A stretch of DNA of 64,000 nt from Fasciola hepatica (GCA_948099385.1 CANUEZ040000210.1:1805501-1869500); one strand, 5' to 3'; shown: positions 1-11,533, numbered from the stretch's first letter. The notes: a model not told the origin generated them from the sequence alone. Numbers and translations are program-made.

Positions 1-614
1 AGACGTGTGTTTGCCATACGTAACGCGTGCCTCAACCAACGAATTCTACTAAGCTGGATACCCTGTGGCGAAACGTTCTCCGAATTAGTATCAAATACTC
101 GCTTTCTGACCTCAGCATTGTTCACTCGGCTATTCCATCCAATCTTAGCGATACTACGTAAACATCGGTGGTCGGAAACCTCAAGACGATAAATGTCTTC
201 CACACGCAGACCCCAAGTCTCGCAACCGTACAACAAAACTGAACGCACCGCAGCACAGTATACACGACCTTGCAACTTCAGTGAAATATCAGGTTGGCGC
301 CACAAGTGCTTCAGTTCAGCGTACGCCGCTCGAGCCTTGGATATGTGCGTGCTCACCTCTACTACCGTGCTCCCATCCGTCGTCACGCTGCTGCCGAGGT
401 AACTGAAGTGGTCAACAATTGCCAGCACCTCATCGAGCACCAAACTCGGAATCGTTGACGTCCAGTTTTGCAACATCACTTTACACTTTGAAGGTACAAA
501 GAGCATGACGAATGAAATTACAGCCCTTGCGAGTCTATCCGGTGCATGTTCCGTGCATTCGAACAAGAAGACAAGGTCATCTGCGTAATCTAGGTCACAT
601 TACTTTTCGCCATT
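1..614 (-). pseudogene. LINE reverse transcriptase, C-terminal part of a split copy
   Basis: Read on the minus strand, this is the end of a non-LTR reverse transcriptase of the RTE/CFDP2-like type. It opens with a short NGEK stretch, then the catalytic box DLDYADDLVF (YADD codons at 576-587), the PSKCKVMLQNW motif, a YLGSSVTTDG motif and the LLYGCETWGL / DHRCLRSIAKIGW region typical of the domain after the RT palm. It has an in-frame stop just before the YADD segment and a frame change near the end, so it is dead. The upstream half of the same protein lies at 4527-6590 and ends at exactly the residue where this piece begins, so I infer one copy split by the LINE at 615-4526. The fragment runs off the window at base 1. 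Confidence 0.8.
610..614. repeat. Putative 5-bp target site duplication (left copy)
   Basis: CCATT at 610-614 is repeated at 4527-4531, at the two edges of the inserted plus-strand LINE. Removing 615-4531 restores the VNGEK reading of the split minus-strand LINE. Five bases could match by chance, but both copies sit where the coding sequence breaks. Confidence 0.55.
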
Positions 615-3600
615 CGCTTCTTCACGAGGAGACTGCACCTTGGCATGGTGTGATGGCTTGCGTGTCATGATGACGCAGAGCTATGCAGGGCAGTTTCTTG
701 AAGCCGGAGATGCGATCATGCCTGTGTCGATGTGTACAGGCCAGCAGAAGTCCAGTCTTTGAACCAGTTGATGGGCAACATCTGGTTGTAACCGCTATGC
801 CCCTGGAGGGGACACACACTCCAGTGAATAAACACGGGGAAAGCAATTTACCGGTCTTAAAACCTCCACTAGACGGACGTAAGTGTGGAATACTTGGGGT
901 TTCTTCCAACGGTGTGAGAAGTGATCGCATTTCATTGGGCAGCTATCGCCCGCCTAAGCTTGGCAGCCCCCAGCCCAAAGATTGCTGCCCCGTATGCGTT
1001 CCGCTTGCTCCATGGGGTGCATTGGTCTAAGGAATTAACCCGAAAGGCGGATTGATAATGAAACACCACGAATACAAGACAAAACGCATGCAGTAAACAA
1101 TTCTCACATGACAGACCCGAAGAAGTTTCTTTCATGGGTGCTTTGGTCACGTTCCCGTGCTGGGTTGACGCCCCACTGCCTTGTGAGTCAGACTTTTGAG
1201 TTGAAGGCTCAGGTTAGGAATCCCAAGGAAAACTCATTCTGCCATGTGGGCAGCCGCGAAGTTTGATGTGCCCAGAAGTCTCCAGCGGTCAATCGGGAAA
1301 CATTCCTTATCTCTGCTCTCCATCCTTTACATTCCAATTCTAAATGCGCACGAGTAGCCACAGTGAGTAGTGACCCAGAACTAGTAGCTCTCGGAAAGGG
1401 TAACAAATTAGAGACAGGGGAAGAAAGAGAACCCATTGTCCGACCTAAGCATCCTCTTCACTTAGCTGTTTTCAAGGTCCGCAGACTTTACCAAACGGGG
1501 CCGCAAGCTGTTCCAGGTAGGACCCTTGAAACCTTTAACATAGACGTCTGTTGTATCTCCGAAACACGCATACAAAACCCAACTTTAATATTAACACTTT
1601 GCCCCCTCTCCCAGATACAAGCTCGGCCTCTCGTTTCACTCTTCGCGTGTCAGGTGATTTGATGTCTAGTGCCCGTAGTCAGGCTGGCGTTGGCATCGCT
1701 CTGAGCGTGCACTGCTTGACTGGATCCCAGTTAGCAGCCGTCTGTGTGCAGTTCGGTTGAATGGTTCTGTGCATGTCAACTGTAGCTCTCTTGAGGCTAA
1801 AGACGAAGTCTACCGGGATTTGTCTCAACTGCTCTGGAGTATGTACTCTACGGACATCATGGTTGTTGCTGGTGATTTCAATGATCAAGTCGGAAACCTA
1901 GACGAGACGGGCAGGAATATGGGAGGCCAGCCGGTTGAAGTGATAACGGTGATCGACTCATTCAACTATGTTCCGATCATGGACTATTCCCAGCGAGTAC
2001 AAATTTCTCGCACGAAAAGCGACACCGACTAGCCTGGCGCTTTCCTGTGCCTTTATAGCGTTGGACCCAGATCGACCATACTGCTATCGGTTGCCGCTGG
2101 TGCAGATCAATTCAAGACTGTCGGTCTTTTTGGTCCCTGTCTGTAGACACTGATCACGCTCTTGTCCGCGCGCGCTTCAGCTTGCGCCTCGTCGGTGGCC
2201 GAAACAACGCCAAAGCAAACCGTCCCCCGCAGCTGCTACTGGACGATAACCAACGATCTGCCTTCCGAACAGAATCATCCACCAGGTTGTCGATACAGCC
2301 AAATGCCCAGGATTCAGAAGAGCGATGGACAGAGACCAAACAGGCTCTACCTGCGGCTGCTGATGCTACCCAAGGTCCACCAACTAAGCATACACAGGAA
2401 CGATGGATATCTGCATCCTCAGTTACGCTGTTAGATGTGCGGCGATCGATTCCTTCAGATTCCAGATACGACGAGGCACGGAAATGTCTTAAACGCCAAC
2501 TGATCCAGAGCGTGAGAAACGAACGTGAGCAGTGGTGGATTGCGAAGTGTAAGGAGATCGAAAACGTTGCGGAGATTGGCAACAGATGCAACACTTTCCG
2601 TCTGATTAGACAAGCCGGTCCACGTAAACCAGGCGTTAGCGAATTGGTCAAAGAAGCGAACGGCTCGCTGATTCAAACTCAGCAGCGTCGCCTATTTCGC
2701 TGGGCGGAGCACTTTCGAGATGCAGTTTAATCGTCCTTTGTCCTCTTCAGGTTTGCTCACTGGCGCAATGGGTACAGCCCTTGTTGTGGATACCAGTCCT
2801 CCGTCAGAAACGGAGCTTCTACGTGAGACAAGCTGTCTTAAACAACATAAGGCTGCCGGTCCGGATGAATTTCCTCCGTCTATTTTCAAAGACGGTGGCC
2901 CAGCACTTTTACTGGAGTTGACGAAACTCCTCGGTTTGAAATGGGAGAATGAACAAGTTCCTAAGAGTTGGTGTGAATCGGTGATCGTACCGATTTATAA
3001 GAAAGGCGACAGGTCCTCCTGTGAAAACCACAGGAGAATAAGCCTGGTAAGCACCGCATCCAAACTGCTCGTCAGTATTATTCCCCGCCGCATTTCAAAC
3101 GCTTGCGAACAGTGCTCGCGCAAGAATCAAGCTGGGTTTAGACATGGTCGATGTTGTATTGATCACATTTTCATTCTTCGACAAACTTTAGAACATAGAC
3201 ACACATTCCGTAGGCCTACTATCTCCGTTTTTCTTGATCTCGAAATGGCCTTCGACTTGGTTGACCGCACAATTCTCTGGCGTTGCCTCTTTCTGAAGGG
3301 TGTACCAGAGAAATTCGTTTCTATCCTTAAATCCCTTTACATTAATAGCCGAAGCCGAGTTCGGGCTTATGGTGATCTTTCGCCCGAGTTCACCACAAAA
3401 AGTGGTGTACGTCAGGGTTGTCCCCTTTCTCCTTTTCTCTTCAACTTTGTGAGTGATATGGTCCTAGAGACCGCATTTTTGTCAGGTGAGGATAGTGGCA
3501 TTGAGCTTTTTCCGGGTGGAAAGGTATCAGACCTTGAGTATGCTGACGACACAGTTCTTTTAAGTAGAAATCCAGGTAAGCTGCAGGCTTTTCTAGACAG

Positions 3601-4526
3601 CTTGACGGGTTGCGTAACAATGTTCAGTATGCGTTTTGCACCGTCAAAGTGCAAGATGCTGTTGCAAGACTGGGTTGGTCCAGCGCCAAACCTTTCAGTG
3701 TCTGAGGAGACTGACTATAAATGTGGCAGACAAGTTCTGTTATCTGGGAAGTTGCATCTCACCCGGAGGTCAGGCATCGGATGAAGTGTCTCTGCGTATA
3801 CAAAAGGCTCATTCGGCATTTGCCAACCTGAGTCATCTGTGGCGTCCACATGACATCCGTTTACCCAACAAAGGCCGAGTGAACGCTGTGGCAGTCAGGC
3901 TCGTGCTTCAGTATGGCTTGGAGACATGGCCACTGCAGGTGGAGGACATACGAAGATTGTCAGTATCTGAACACCGATGTCTTCGTAGTATTTCTCGAAT
4001 AAGGTGGGAACACCGTGTGAGCAATGCTGAGGTTCGCCGGAGAGTCTTAGGTCTAAGGGTCAAATAATTAGATGGAACGCTGAAGCCCGCCAGGCTAAGG
4101 TGGTTGGGACATGTGTTACGCATGTCCCCTGACAGGATTCCTCGGCGTGCTATGTTTGCTGAGGCGGGTACCGGTTGGAAGATACGTAAGGGTGGTCAGT
4201 CCATAACATGGAAGAAAGGTATGAAAAGCCTAACTAGCGGACTCGGCCATGTAGGGCGTGTTAGGCTTCCTGGGTGGAGTCCAAGAGACCCTCCCATTCA
4301 ATGGTTAGATACGTTGGGGGATATGGCTAGATGCCGCGATTTGTAGCGCTGTTGCATCCACAAACTTTCTTCATCGACTTAATCCCATTAATGTAGTTCC
4401 CTTTTTACTGCTTTCATACTCTTTTCTCGTTCATTATTTCCTTTTGAGGTTGCCCCTAGGAGGCAGCAACCAAAGCCACGGCACGCAGTGCATGGTTAAT
4501 GATTGTCTGAACAGAACGGAGGGGAA
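615..4526 (+). mobile_element. Near full-length RTE-like LINE inserted in a minus-strand LINE
   Basis: A plus-strand non-LTR retrotransposon of about 3.9 kb: a non-coding 5' region (615 to about 1360), one broken endonuclease-RT coding region (about 1363-4346) and a 3' tail of about 180 bases. It has no LTRs and no gag-like ORF. The edges are set by where the flanking minus-strand LINE coding sequence stops and resumes, and by the CCATT repeat. Clade assignment (RTE/CFDP2-like rather than CR1 or Jockey) rests on the C-terminal domain style and is moderately sure. The copy is inactive because of several frameshifts. Confidence 0.75.
1363..4346 (+). pseudogene. LINE endonuclease-reverse transcriptase, frameshifted
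   Basis: In its family this protein nicks target DNA (APE-type endonuclease) and reverse transcribes the element RNA at the nick. The endonuclease starts with IDVCCISETRIQ near 1535, has the VVAGDFNDQVG box near 1860 and the QIDH...DHALVRARF end near 2065-2175. Then come linker 2182-2729, RT 2720-3784 with AAGPDEFPPS, VIVPIYKKGD, FLDLEMAFDLVDR (about 3230), SGVRQGCPLSP (about 3400) and LEYADDTVLL (YADD at 3539-3550), and C-terminal domain 3636-4346 with DIRRLSVSEHRCLRSI and WSPRDPPIQWLDTLGDMARCRD. The frame changes at least near 1600-1760, 2030, 2725, 3700-3760 and 4066-4100. All expected catalytic motifs remain visible, so the decay is mostly indels. Confidence 0.85.
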
Positions 4527-6590
4527 CCATTTACCAGTTCGACGCCCACATTCTGAAGATCTCGCAAGTTATTCTCCATTATTTCGTCGATGATGAAGCT
4601 GAACAGGAATGGCGGAATGAGACAACCCTGTCGAACATTGCCGGTCCTTTCGAATGGACTAGATAGTTTAACGTAAACCCTTACGCGTCCAGAAGTGAGA
4701 ATACGACGACTTCCTTAGATTCATGAACGCCTATGGCGTGTTTTTTCGGGGAAGAGCACTGAATAACGTTGTTCTGTCAACTGAATCGATGACGCCTTTC
4801 ACATCGATAAAAACCGCTGTTGTCGGTCGAGAGTATGCGCTAAGAATTTCAAATAATTGGCGAAGAGTAAAAATCTGATGGATGCATCCTCGACCAGGGC
4901 GGTATTCGGTGTGTTCGTGGGCGTTTCTCTCGCACCCGGTGTCAAACGGTGCAGCGAAATTGAGGCTGATACCTTGGTGATTGTCGGAACCAAACTGATA
5001 TCACGAAAACTATTACGATCATTGCTTAGTCCTTTCTTTAAGACGGGTACGATCAGTGACTCACCCCATAATGACGGAGTATGTTTCTCGCTCCAAATGT
5101 CACGGAGCAAGATGGTGAGTGATTTTGTCAAGGCATCTCCACCCAATTTGGAAATAACTGGGGGAAGTTCGTCAGGACCGGCAGAATTGCAAAGCCTCAA
5201 TAATCCAATAGTTAACTCTACTCCCACTTCAGATGAGAGGTTACGTGATACTCCCCAAGGAATCGCAGTTGGTGACGTCGGGGTAATTACATTAGCGGGC
5301 AGCCAGCTAAACTGTTCCATGAAGTATTCGGCCCAATGGTCCAGTCTTTGCTGTTTTCCGTGGATGTTCTCTTCTTTTGTCGCATATCGTTTCACTGACC
5401 GGGATCTGCCGGTATTGCGAATAAGTCTGAACAATTTCTGACTATTATCTGAAGCAGCTGCTACTTCCATTTCTTCGACTACCCACTAATTTTCGCGATC
5501 CTTCTTAAGACTTTCTGTGAATTGCCTTTGTAAATATCATTGCGTCCTATTCATCTTACAGTTCGAGATCTGACATTTTTGCTCCACTAGACTTAGCGAC
5601 TCTTGAGAAACCCAGTTCCTCTGATGAACATCCGATCTAGGACCGGGAGAAAAAACCTGTCGCCACGTGCACAGCTCGTTTGGTATAGGCCCATTGCTCG
5701 TTGCAGTTCCTAGCCCATTGTTATAATTTCTGTTCAAAATTGGTGTGAACCTCTGGGTCAGACAAACGTTGTACGGCTAACCGGGTTTTGCGGTTTGCGC
5801 CGATGGCCATGGAACTGGGGCGAAAATTGCATTAAAACTAGTGCATGGATCGACTCTACGTACGTGGATCTACAGTTTTGGACAGAACCGCGTTCCCGGT
5901 AGCTAACTGCGATGTGATCAACCTGAATCAGAGTAACTGTAGAGTTAGAGTGCCATGTTGCTGTGCAACGCGAGCTGTGTCGAAAATTGGTGCTAGACAA
6001 GAATAACGGATTGTTTGCACAAAACTGGGGTAGCCTTTCCTCGTTATCTGTGCGCTGAGTGGGTAAGGCACAATGAACACCTAAACAATCTTCTGACGCA
6101 CCTGCTAGCACTACACCGTCGCAGCCTATGCTCCTGAAGACGAGAGTGGTGAGTTCATCACAAAACTCGTGCTTCTGTTTGTCAGGGCTGCAGTCTGTTG
6201 CATCGTACGCCGAGATCAAAAACAAGCTGCGCTTAACACAGCTATCCTTTCGAACGCCAACTGGAGCCTGGAGTATTATAGCACATAAACGACTATTAAC
6301 CAAGATCTAGTCTAAAAAGACAGCTTCAGCTTTGTCAGTCAAGACTATTCCTAGACCACGTTCACCCGCAGCTCTAGCTGCTTCGTCTCCTGAAGTGCGC
6401 AGGAAACACATTGATGAGATACCAGGAGCAGTTAGTTGAATCACACTGTTCGAATCCTGGATACGCGTTTCACTCACCCAGCAGACGTCTATTGCCAGAG
6501 TCAACTGTTAACGTTAGGTACGCCTGCTGGCCGGCCTGGATAAGTGTACGCACGTTAAAGTAGCCGAGATTCAGAGGCTGACGAGGCCTG
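4527..6590 (-). pseudogene. LINE endonuclease-reverse transcriptase, N-terminal part of the split copy
   Basis: Reading down from about 6590, the minus strand encodes an endonuclease start (IDVCWVSETRIQDSN near 6490), the endonuclease body 5758-6303 (ISAYDATDCSPDKQKHEF, VVLAGASEDCLG where an intact relative would have AGDFNA, FRHSSRCTATW, VDHIAVSYRERGSVQ), a linker (5537-5737), RT entry 4799-5470 (SAGPDELPPVISKLGG, WGESLIVPVLKKG) and, below 4800, IDSVDR and QGCLIPPFLF, ending at VELVNG about 4527. Catalytic Asp/Asn residues of the endonuclease GDFN box are replaced. The remaining C-terminal third is at 1-614. Same family as, but diverged from, the element that split it. Confidence 0.8.
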
Positions 6591-7634
6591 GGGAAATGTA
6601 AGTCGCGAGACTGATGATTATTGACGACACTGTTTGACATTGAACCGATGCGAGTATTGGGCGTGTTGTAAATGGGAACCTTATGGATAAATAGAGAAGG
6701 CGAGAAGAGGTTGTTTGTACGGAGATTGGATCCAACCGCCGGGCATTGTCGGTGATATCTAAGGAGCTGAATTTCTCTCCAACAGGGGGCAGTTGTGCAA
6801 AATTAGTGGAAATGCAGCGGCAACATGCCAGCGTCGTACTCCGGTGATGGGGACTTGTATCAGCTGACTAATACCAATCAGGCGACGTTTTTTTCTGAGT
6901 GAAGGTCCTAATAAGTTGGTAGGTTTTCTAGTAAGGCTGAACAGCGACGTAGCCACGTTCAGTATGCATTTATGCAACATGCAATCACATTCGAAGTGCA
7001 AAATGTATCTGTTGTACTGACTCACTTTTATACCAAACCTTATTTCAATATAGGAAGCCTCACTCAAAATAGATATGCTTTGCTACATGTGCCGTTAGAT
7101 CTCATCTGGTATCGGATGAAGTACTGTCGCGCACACCAAAGGTGCGCACGCATTTTGCCAATCAGCCAATCGTAGGGTTGACGCCATCAGTTTGCATTTT
7201 CCTTGATTTTACGCCACTACCTCCTGCTGGAAAGAAAGCCGGCCCTGTAGATATCACCGACAATGCCCGACGGTCGATTGCCAGTTTGGTACAAACCGCG
7301 ACCAAGTTTTGCTCCCGGTAGAGAGAACTGTAAGCCTGGAAGTCCAGTATCCTCTTTGGTGGCGTTAATCCAAGTTTTTAGCGCGTCACCAAGATAACAG
7401 CACAATCTCAGACACGGTACAATGCAGGACGTTTATCTGGACAGTTTTAAGTTGGGTCGCCGTAGTGCATGGCAGTCTACGACGTTCAGGGAAGACACAA
7501 GAATAGTGGTACTGGTGGCAAATAGTAAACTGGTTCCACCGGGATGGTTACCACCAACCGAAACCTTGCATGTACCTCAGAGGATGGACCTTAGTGACAA
7601 TGCAGTTGGCCACTGGACCACAGAACGTACGGTG
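6590..7634. other. Unassigned stretch with a short inverted repeat
   Basis: No coding region I can support. It holds the inverted repeat listed at 6700-7310. Near 7081-7160 a weak plus-strand resemblance to the post-RT domain of the LINEs here (bases reading like a DEV...R segment) is too short to call. The small ORF at 7422-7775 runs into the left arm of the palindrome and is antisense to another ORF, so it is not called. Confidence 0.3.
6700..7310. repeat. Inverted repeat of about 110-120 bp, 22 bp perfect
   Basis: Bases 6740-6761 (CGGGCATTGTCGGTGATATC plus TA) occur in perfect reverse complement at 7248-7269. Flanking bases still align at roughly 70-80% by eye, giving arms of about 6705-6820 and 7190-7305. 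The loop is about 370 bases. Identity unknown; it could be two oppositely inserted fragments of one repeat or a fold-back element. Confidence 0.55.
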
Positions 7635-8504
7635 CGTTCTTCGGGAACGAATATACCCCTGGAGCTTCGAGTTTCTAATATTACTACCGGGCACAGCAGC
7701 AGTAGTTATATTTTGATTTTTTCTGAATTCTTGCGAGAAAAATTGCGTGGCATTGTACGCCTCAGAAAAAGGTGAACGACACCGGAATTTGCAAACTATA
7801 CATTCAAATTTGCTATTTTTAACCACAACGTGATCGTCTATAGCTGCCTACACAAACTGAGTGGACTGTTAGTAGTATATCAACCAACATGAACTCGTCC
7901 GTTGTGAATAAACGGACCATGTTGGTCAATTTAGTATGGCCTCGCATAAAAAACCCTTGTTGAATAGCAAATTATGTAGTATCTGATCAGCGGTATGTCA
8001 TCCATTAGCACAGTGTTATCACTAGCCCGTTTGCGGTTTAATCTCGTATATTCACTTTGGCCTTCTGAATGTGAAAGACTTCAATGAATATACGAGATTA
8101 AACCGCAAACGGGCTAGTGATAACACTGTGCTAATGGATGACATACCGCTGATCAGATACTACATAATTTGCTATTCAACTCGGGTTTTCCATGCAAAGT
8201 CACACTGAACTGATCAACATGGTCCGTTTATTCACAACGGATGAGTTCATGTCTGTTGATGTACTACTAACAGTCGACTCAATTTGCGTAGACAACTATA
8301 GCCGATCACGTTGTGGTTAAAAACAGCAAATTTGGATGTAAAGTTTGCAAATTTCGGTGTCGTTCACCTTTTTCTGGGGCGGACAATGCCACGCAATTTT
8401 TCTCGCAAGAATTCAGAAAAAGTCAAAGTGTAACTACTGCTGCTGTTCCCAGTAGTGATATTAGAAATTCGAAGCTCCAGGGGTGTACCCGTTCCCGAAG
8501 AACA
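7635..8504. repeat. 870-bp imperfect palindrome with 30-bp spacer
   Basis: Left arm 7635-8054 and right arm 8085-8504 are reverse complements with no net indel: base x pairs with base 16139 minus x across the whole length. The innermost roughly 95 bases of each arm look identical; farther out there are many substitutions. The spacer is 8055-8084. Both arms can be translated: one strand gives a stretch starting KNSKFGCKVCKFRCRSPFSG (8316 onward; diverged twin reading down from about 7823), and inside it another open segment with NMVRLFTTDEFM ends at a conserved TAA. I recognise no family. It could be a fold-back transposon, a head-to-head duplication or a hairpin-derived structure. Confidence 0.85.
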
Positions 8505-8660
8505 CGACTTTTTCCATGCACTTAAGCGAAGGCATAGGCAAAAATTTAGTACCAACTGAACTAAGTTCGACTTCGCTATCCTCGCACGATGACAGGGCTA
8601 CTCTTGTCATCATTACTGACACATCTGACGAAAATAACGTTGTGGTAGACTCAGGTTAAA
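8505..8660 (+). other. Open segment after the palindrome, unknown
   Basis: Bases 8522-8659 read without a stop in one plus frame (ending ITDTSDENNVVVDSG then TAA). It follows the right palindrome arm but is in a different frame from the arm's CKVCKFRC reading, and the left arm has no counterpart. This may be the continuation of whatever sequence was duplicated to make the palindrome. No function is proposed. Confidence 0.2.
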
Positions 8661-8689
8661 AACCGTCATGAGCACGAACTCCATTTTGG

Positions 8690-9420
8690 TCATTCTTGCA
8701 CAAATATCCCTCCAATACCAAAATCTTGGAAGCCATACATAAAGATAAGTGGGGACAGCCCATCACATCCATCAGCTTTATGCGTTTTTCGACAAGCTGT
8801 CTCGCAAATGGTTTCCGTTTCTAAAGCGGCGATGTCTCCCAGTATTCCTCTCTTGAGGGATACTGCTGGAGGGTTACGTGTGTGCAAGTGGTCCATCTGA
8901 ATTGTTAGCGTATTGGAACCAAGAAATGTTCGCAGCATATCAAAATCTTTGTGCCATCTGGCATGTTATGTATGTGTTCCACGGTCACCAACACATCGTA
9001 ATATCAAGGCATATTTCGATAGTAAACCTTGTGAAAAAATGTACTCGCGGTAACCAAAAAGTCGGCCAATTCCAGGCCCTTGCAACAACGTCATTGATGA
9101 CTCTAAAATATTTGTATCCCACTGAATCGTTACGTGAAGCACTTTAGACGGTATCCCTGAGAATGTATTCGTGAGACTTCGAATTCAGTGACTCCTTCCT
9201 TTGTCATGTAATAATTGTTTAATATTTCAGGTGGTCGCGGCCGACTGAGGAAAGTGAACGACGGGGACGCGAGGATTCGAATCTGAGACAGAAGGGTTGA
9301 AAGCCCGCTATGATGACCGTCTGACCACCACCGGTCACTGTTACACCAGCCAATATTTCTGACCAAACTGGTAAGTTTTCGACGAGTGACAATTTTGGCA
9401 GCCTTCTCTATCTCCATACA
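8690..9420 (-). pseudogene. Decayed LINE reverse transcriptase fragment
   Basis: The minus strand has two blocks in LINE order. Near 9350-9417 is EIEKAAKIVTRRKLTSLVRN, matching the linker before the RT palm of the LINEs at 2500-2620 and 5400. Near 8700-8850 is ETACRKTHKADGCDGLSPLI, matching the K(A/S)AGPDELPP entry of the RT. The gap between the blocks is about 500 bases where relatives have roughly 200, so something of about 300 bases has been added, possibly the tRNA-like piece at 9230-9310. No catalytic box is present. Confidence 0.5.
9230..9310 (-). other. Possible tRNA-derived (SINE-like) fragment
   Basis: On the minus strand, GATTCGAATCC resembles a pol III B box. About 30 bases upstream GGGCTTTCAACCC could form a short stem with a 7-base loop containing TTC. 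Stem pairing elsewhere is poor, so this is not a functional tRNA. It lies inside the extra sequence of the surrounding LINE fragment. Confidence 0.25.
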
Positions 9421-9599
9421 TTTTCTAATCCACAGCTATTCACTGAGACGTAGTTCAGTCTGACCTCATTTAGAATTACTGTCATCATTACTGCAAATTA
9501 CTTTTGGCTGCTCTCTCCTGGCCATGAGCCGAATCAGAGGCTGAATGAATGTGTGGTGAGCGAATGCGTTACTTCAATATGCAACGCCCTGATCTCTAG

Positions 9600-10360
9600 G
9601 CATGTAAATAATCAACCGTGGCGTCTCACTCACACAACATAAAAGGTCCGAAGCAATCAACACCAACGTCGGCAAACGCATGTGCGTAGGAACAGATACG
9701 CCCAGTTGGTAAGGGTGCCATTCGCTGATAATACGGTGGAACCAGCTCCTTCACACACGTTGAACACCTACTGGCAATCCGTCGAACTGCCGCTGTTCTG
9801 TATAATAAAATCCATTGACAAACCTTAGGAAGCACCTGCGTATGCCCGATGTCATCTTCCAGTTCATGGTAATAGCTTAACGTTAAACCCGTTGCAGTAT
9901 GCTTGTTCGGCAGAATTGTGGAATGTTTAGCAACGTCAGGTAAGTGTGGCCATTGTAGACCTAAGCCGATGCATAACGGTTCGTTAATGTTAACTGCGGG
10001 GAGCCTATGTACTCGGTTTCCAATCCCCGGTACTTCCTTAGACGTACTGGTACGAAATAGACTCTCAAATTCTTCTCGCTGAACCACCTTCGTTAGCTCT
10101 CTGCGGCTGTTCTTAATCTCTGGCAGTTTGGATGTTCATATGTAACGTCATTCCAGACCGTCCTCTCACAAGTACTAGTAAATACTGTTTATACCATGGA
10201 ATCCTTACCAACACATTCCACGGCGTCGTACACCCATTCCTTAAAGCAGAGCCGGATACCACGGTCATGGGTGTCGCCGGTTGGCAAAGGCTCTTCTCAC
10301 TATCCGTGAACTGGTCTCGCCCTAACACCCCATCCAGCAGTAATCAAGCTCCCGGACGCT
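9600..10360 (-). pseudogene. BEL/Pao pol fragment: spacer region and integrase N-terminus
   Basis: Minus strand 10087-9626 carries the zinc-binding N-terminus and start of the catalytic core of a BEL/Pao integrase: HSTILPNKHTATGL, YYHELEDDIGH (His pair), RCSTCVKELV (Cys pair), YQRMAPLPTGRI and FADVGVDCFGPFM, where the last motif holds the first Asp of the DDE triad. 10328-10113 has the PWNVLVRIPWYKQYL segment that precedes the integrase in this family. No DDE remainder, RT or LTR lies next to it, so it is a truncated piece. It differs clearly from the three longer BEL elements here. Confidence 0.75.
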
Positions 10361-10692
10361 AGACTTCACAGTGGAATCACTCCTCTGTAGAAATAAAGAC
10401 GTCTGCGATTCTCGAAGCTGTTTTAAAGTGGAGAAATTATTAAATTTGTTTGCAGTGTGCTGGGCAGAATCCAACACTGCTAGGTACGCACTGGGAATAC
10501 TATCAAAGCTACTACCCCACTGTTTGTTTGTTGGTTTTCTACAACAACTAACCTCTCACTTGTGCTCTGGTTTCGGTTGCTATCTTCCAGCGTCGTCCAG
10601 TAAAGTGCAGAAAGAATAAAAGCATAAAGTGAAGAGGACCCAGAAATCAAAGTAGTAAGTGGAAATCACGAAGACGAAGGAAGAGTCTGAAC
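10361..10692. other. Unassigned 330-base stretch
   Basis: Between the BEL/Pao fragment and the 3' end of the next LINE. No motif, repeat or ORF here can be supported. Confidence 0.3.
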
Positions 10693-11533
10693 TCAAACAC
10701 GCCACTGGCCGCGGTGTCTAGCCACATCACTTAATGCTTCGAACCATGCGATAGGCGGATCACGTGGACCCCAACCCGGAAGTCTCACACGTCCTACTTG
10801 GCTAAGTCTATTGGTCAAGGCTCTCATACCTTTTTGCCATGTCATGGACTGACCACTTCGATCTACCTTCCAACCACTACCTGCTTCGAACAACAGCGTA
10901 CACCGAGGAAGTTTATCGGTGGGCATGCACAACGCATGTCCCAGCCACCTTAACCTGGTCAGATTCACTACTTGATCTAGAGACTGGCCTCTGGTTCCCA
11001 ACACCTTACGCCTAACCTGAGCACTGCCGATACGGCGTTTCCACCGTATTCGGAAAACGATACAGACAACAGTGCTGGAGCACTGGCAGTTTTCTACTCT
11101 TAAGAGCCATATCCTTGAGCCCTATATAGAACGTACCTAACAGCCGCATTGTACAGTGGACCCTCGACAGACAACCGGATGTCACGCCGAAGCCATAAAT
11201 GGCTGAGGCCGGCAAAAGCCGAAGACGCCTTCTGTATGCGCGATGACACTTCATCCGATATCTGACCACCTGGTGGTAGACAGTAATCCAGTCTTCCGGA
11301 TCGTTACCACACCTGACCTATTGGGACCTTATACGGTTCTCCACTCCAAGTTTTAGGGTATGGTTGCCGGTTATCTCCAATAGTGCAGTGGACCTTCGTA
11401 GCTACGGGGTAAATGCCCATTCCACTCATGCGCAAGCACGTAATAAAAAAACTGCCCAGGTGACAAAACCTACCTACTTCAGCTAGAGCTTCCCCTGCCA
11501 AGACAAGCGCTAGCCCAGTCCTGCCTCAGTATG
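10693..11533 (-). pseudogene. LINE C, post-RT C-terminal part
   Basis: Minus strand from 11533 downward encodes the LINE segment after the YADD box: LRQDWASA (about 11510), VGRFCHLGSFF (about 11470), a SDEVSSRIQ-like stretch near 11240, and the end 10693-11004 with LTRLRWLGHALCMPTDKLPR, WKVDRSGQSMTWQKGM and GWGPRDPPIAWFEALSDVAR. Several frameshifts. The preceding part of the same copy is at 12097-13500; the break falls between SK and LRQDW, where an unrelated plus-strand piece sits. Confidence 0.8.
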
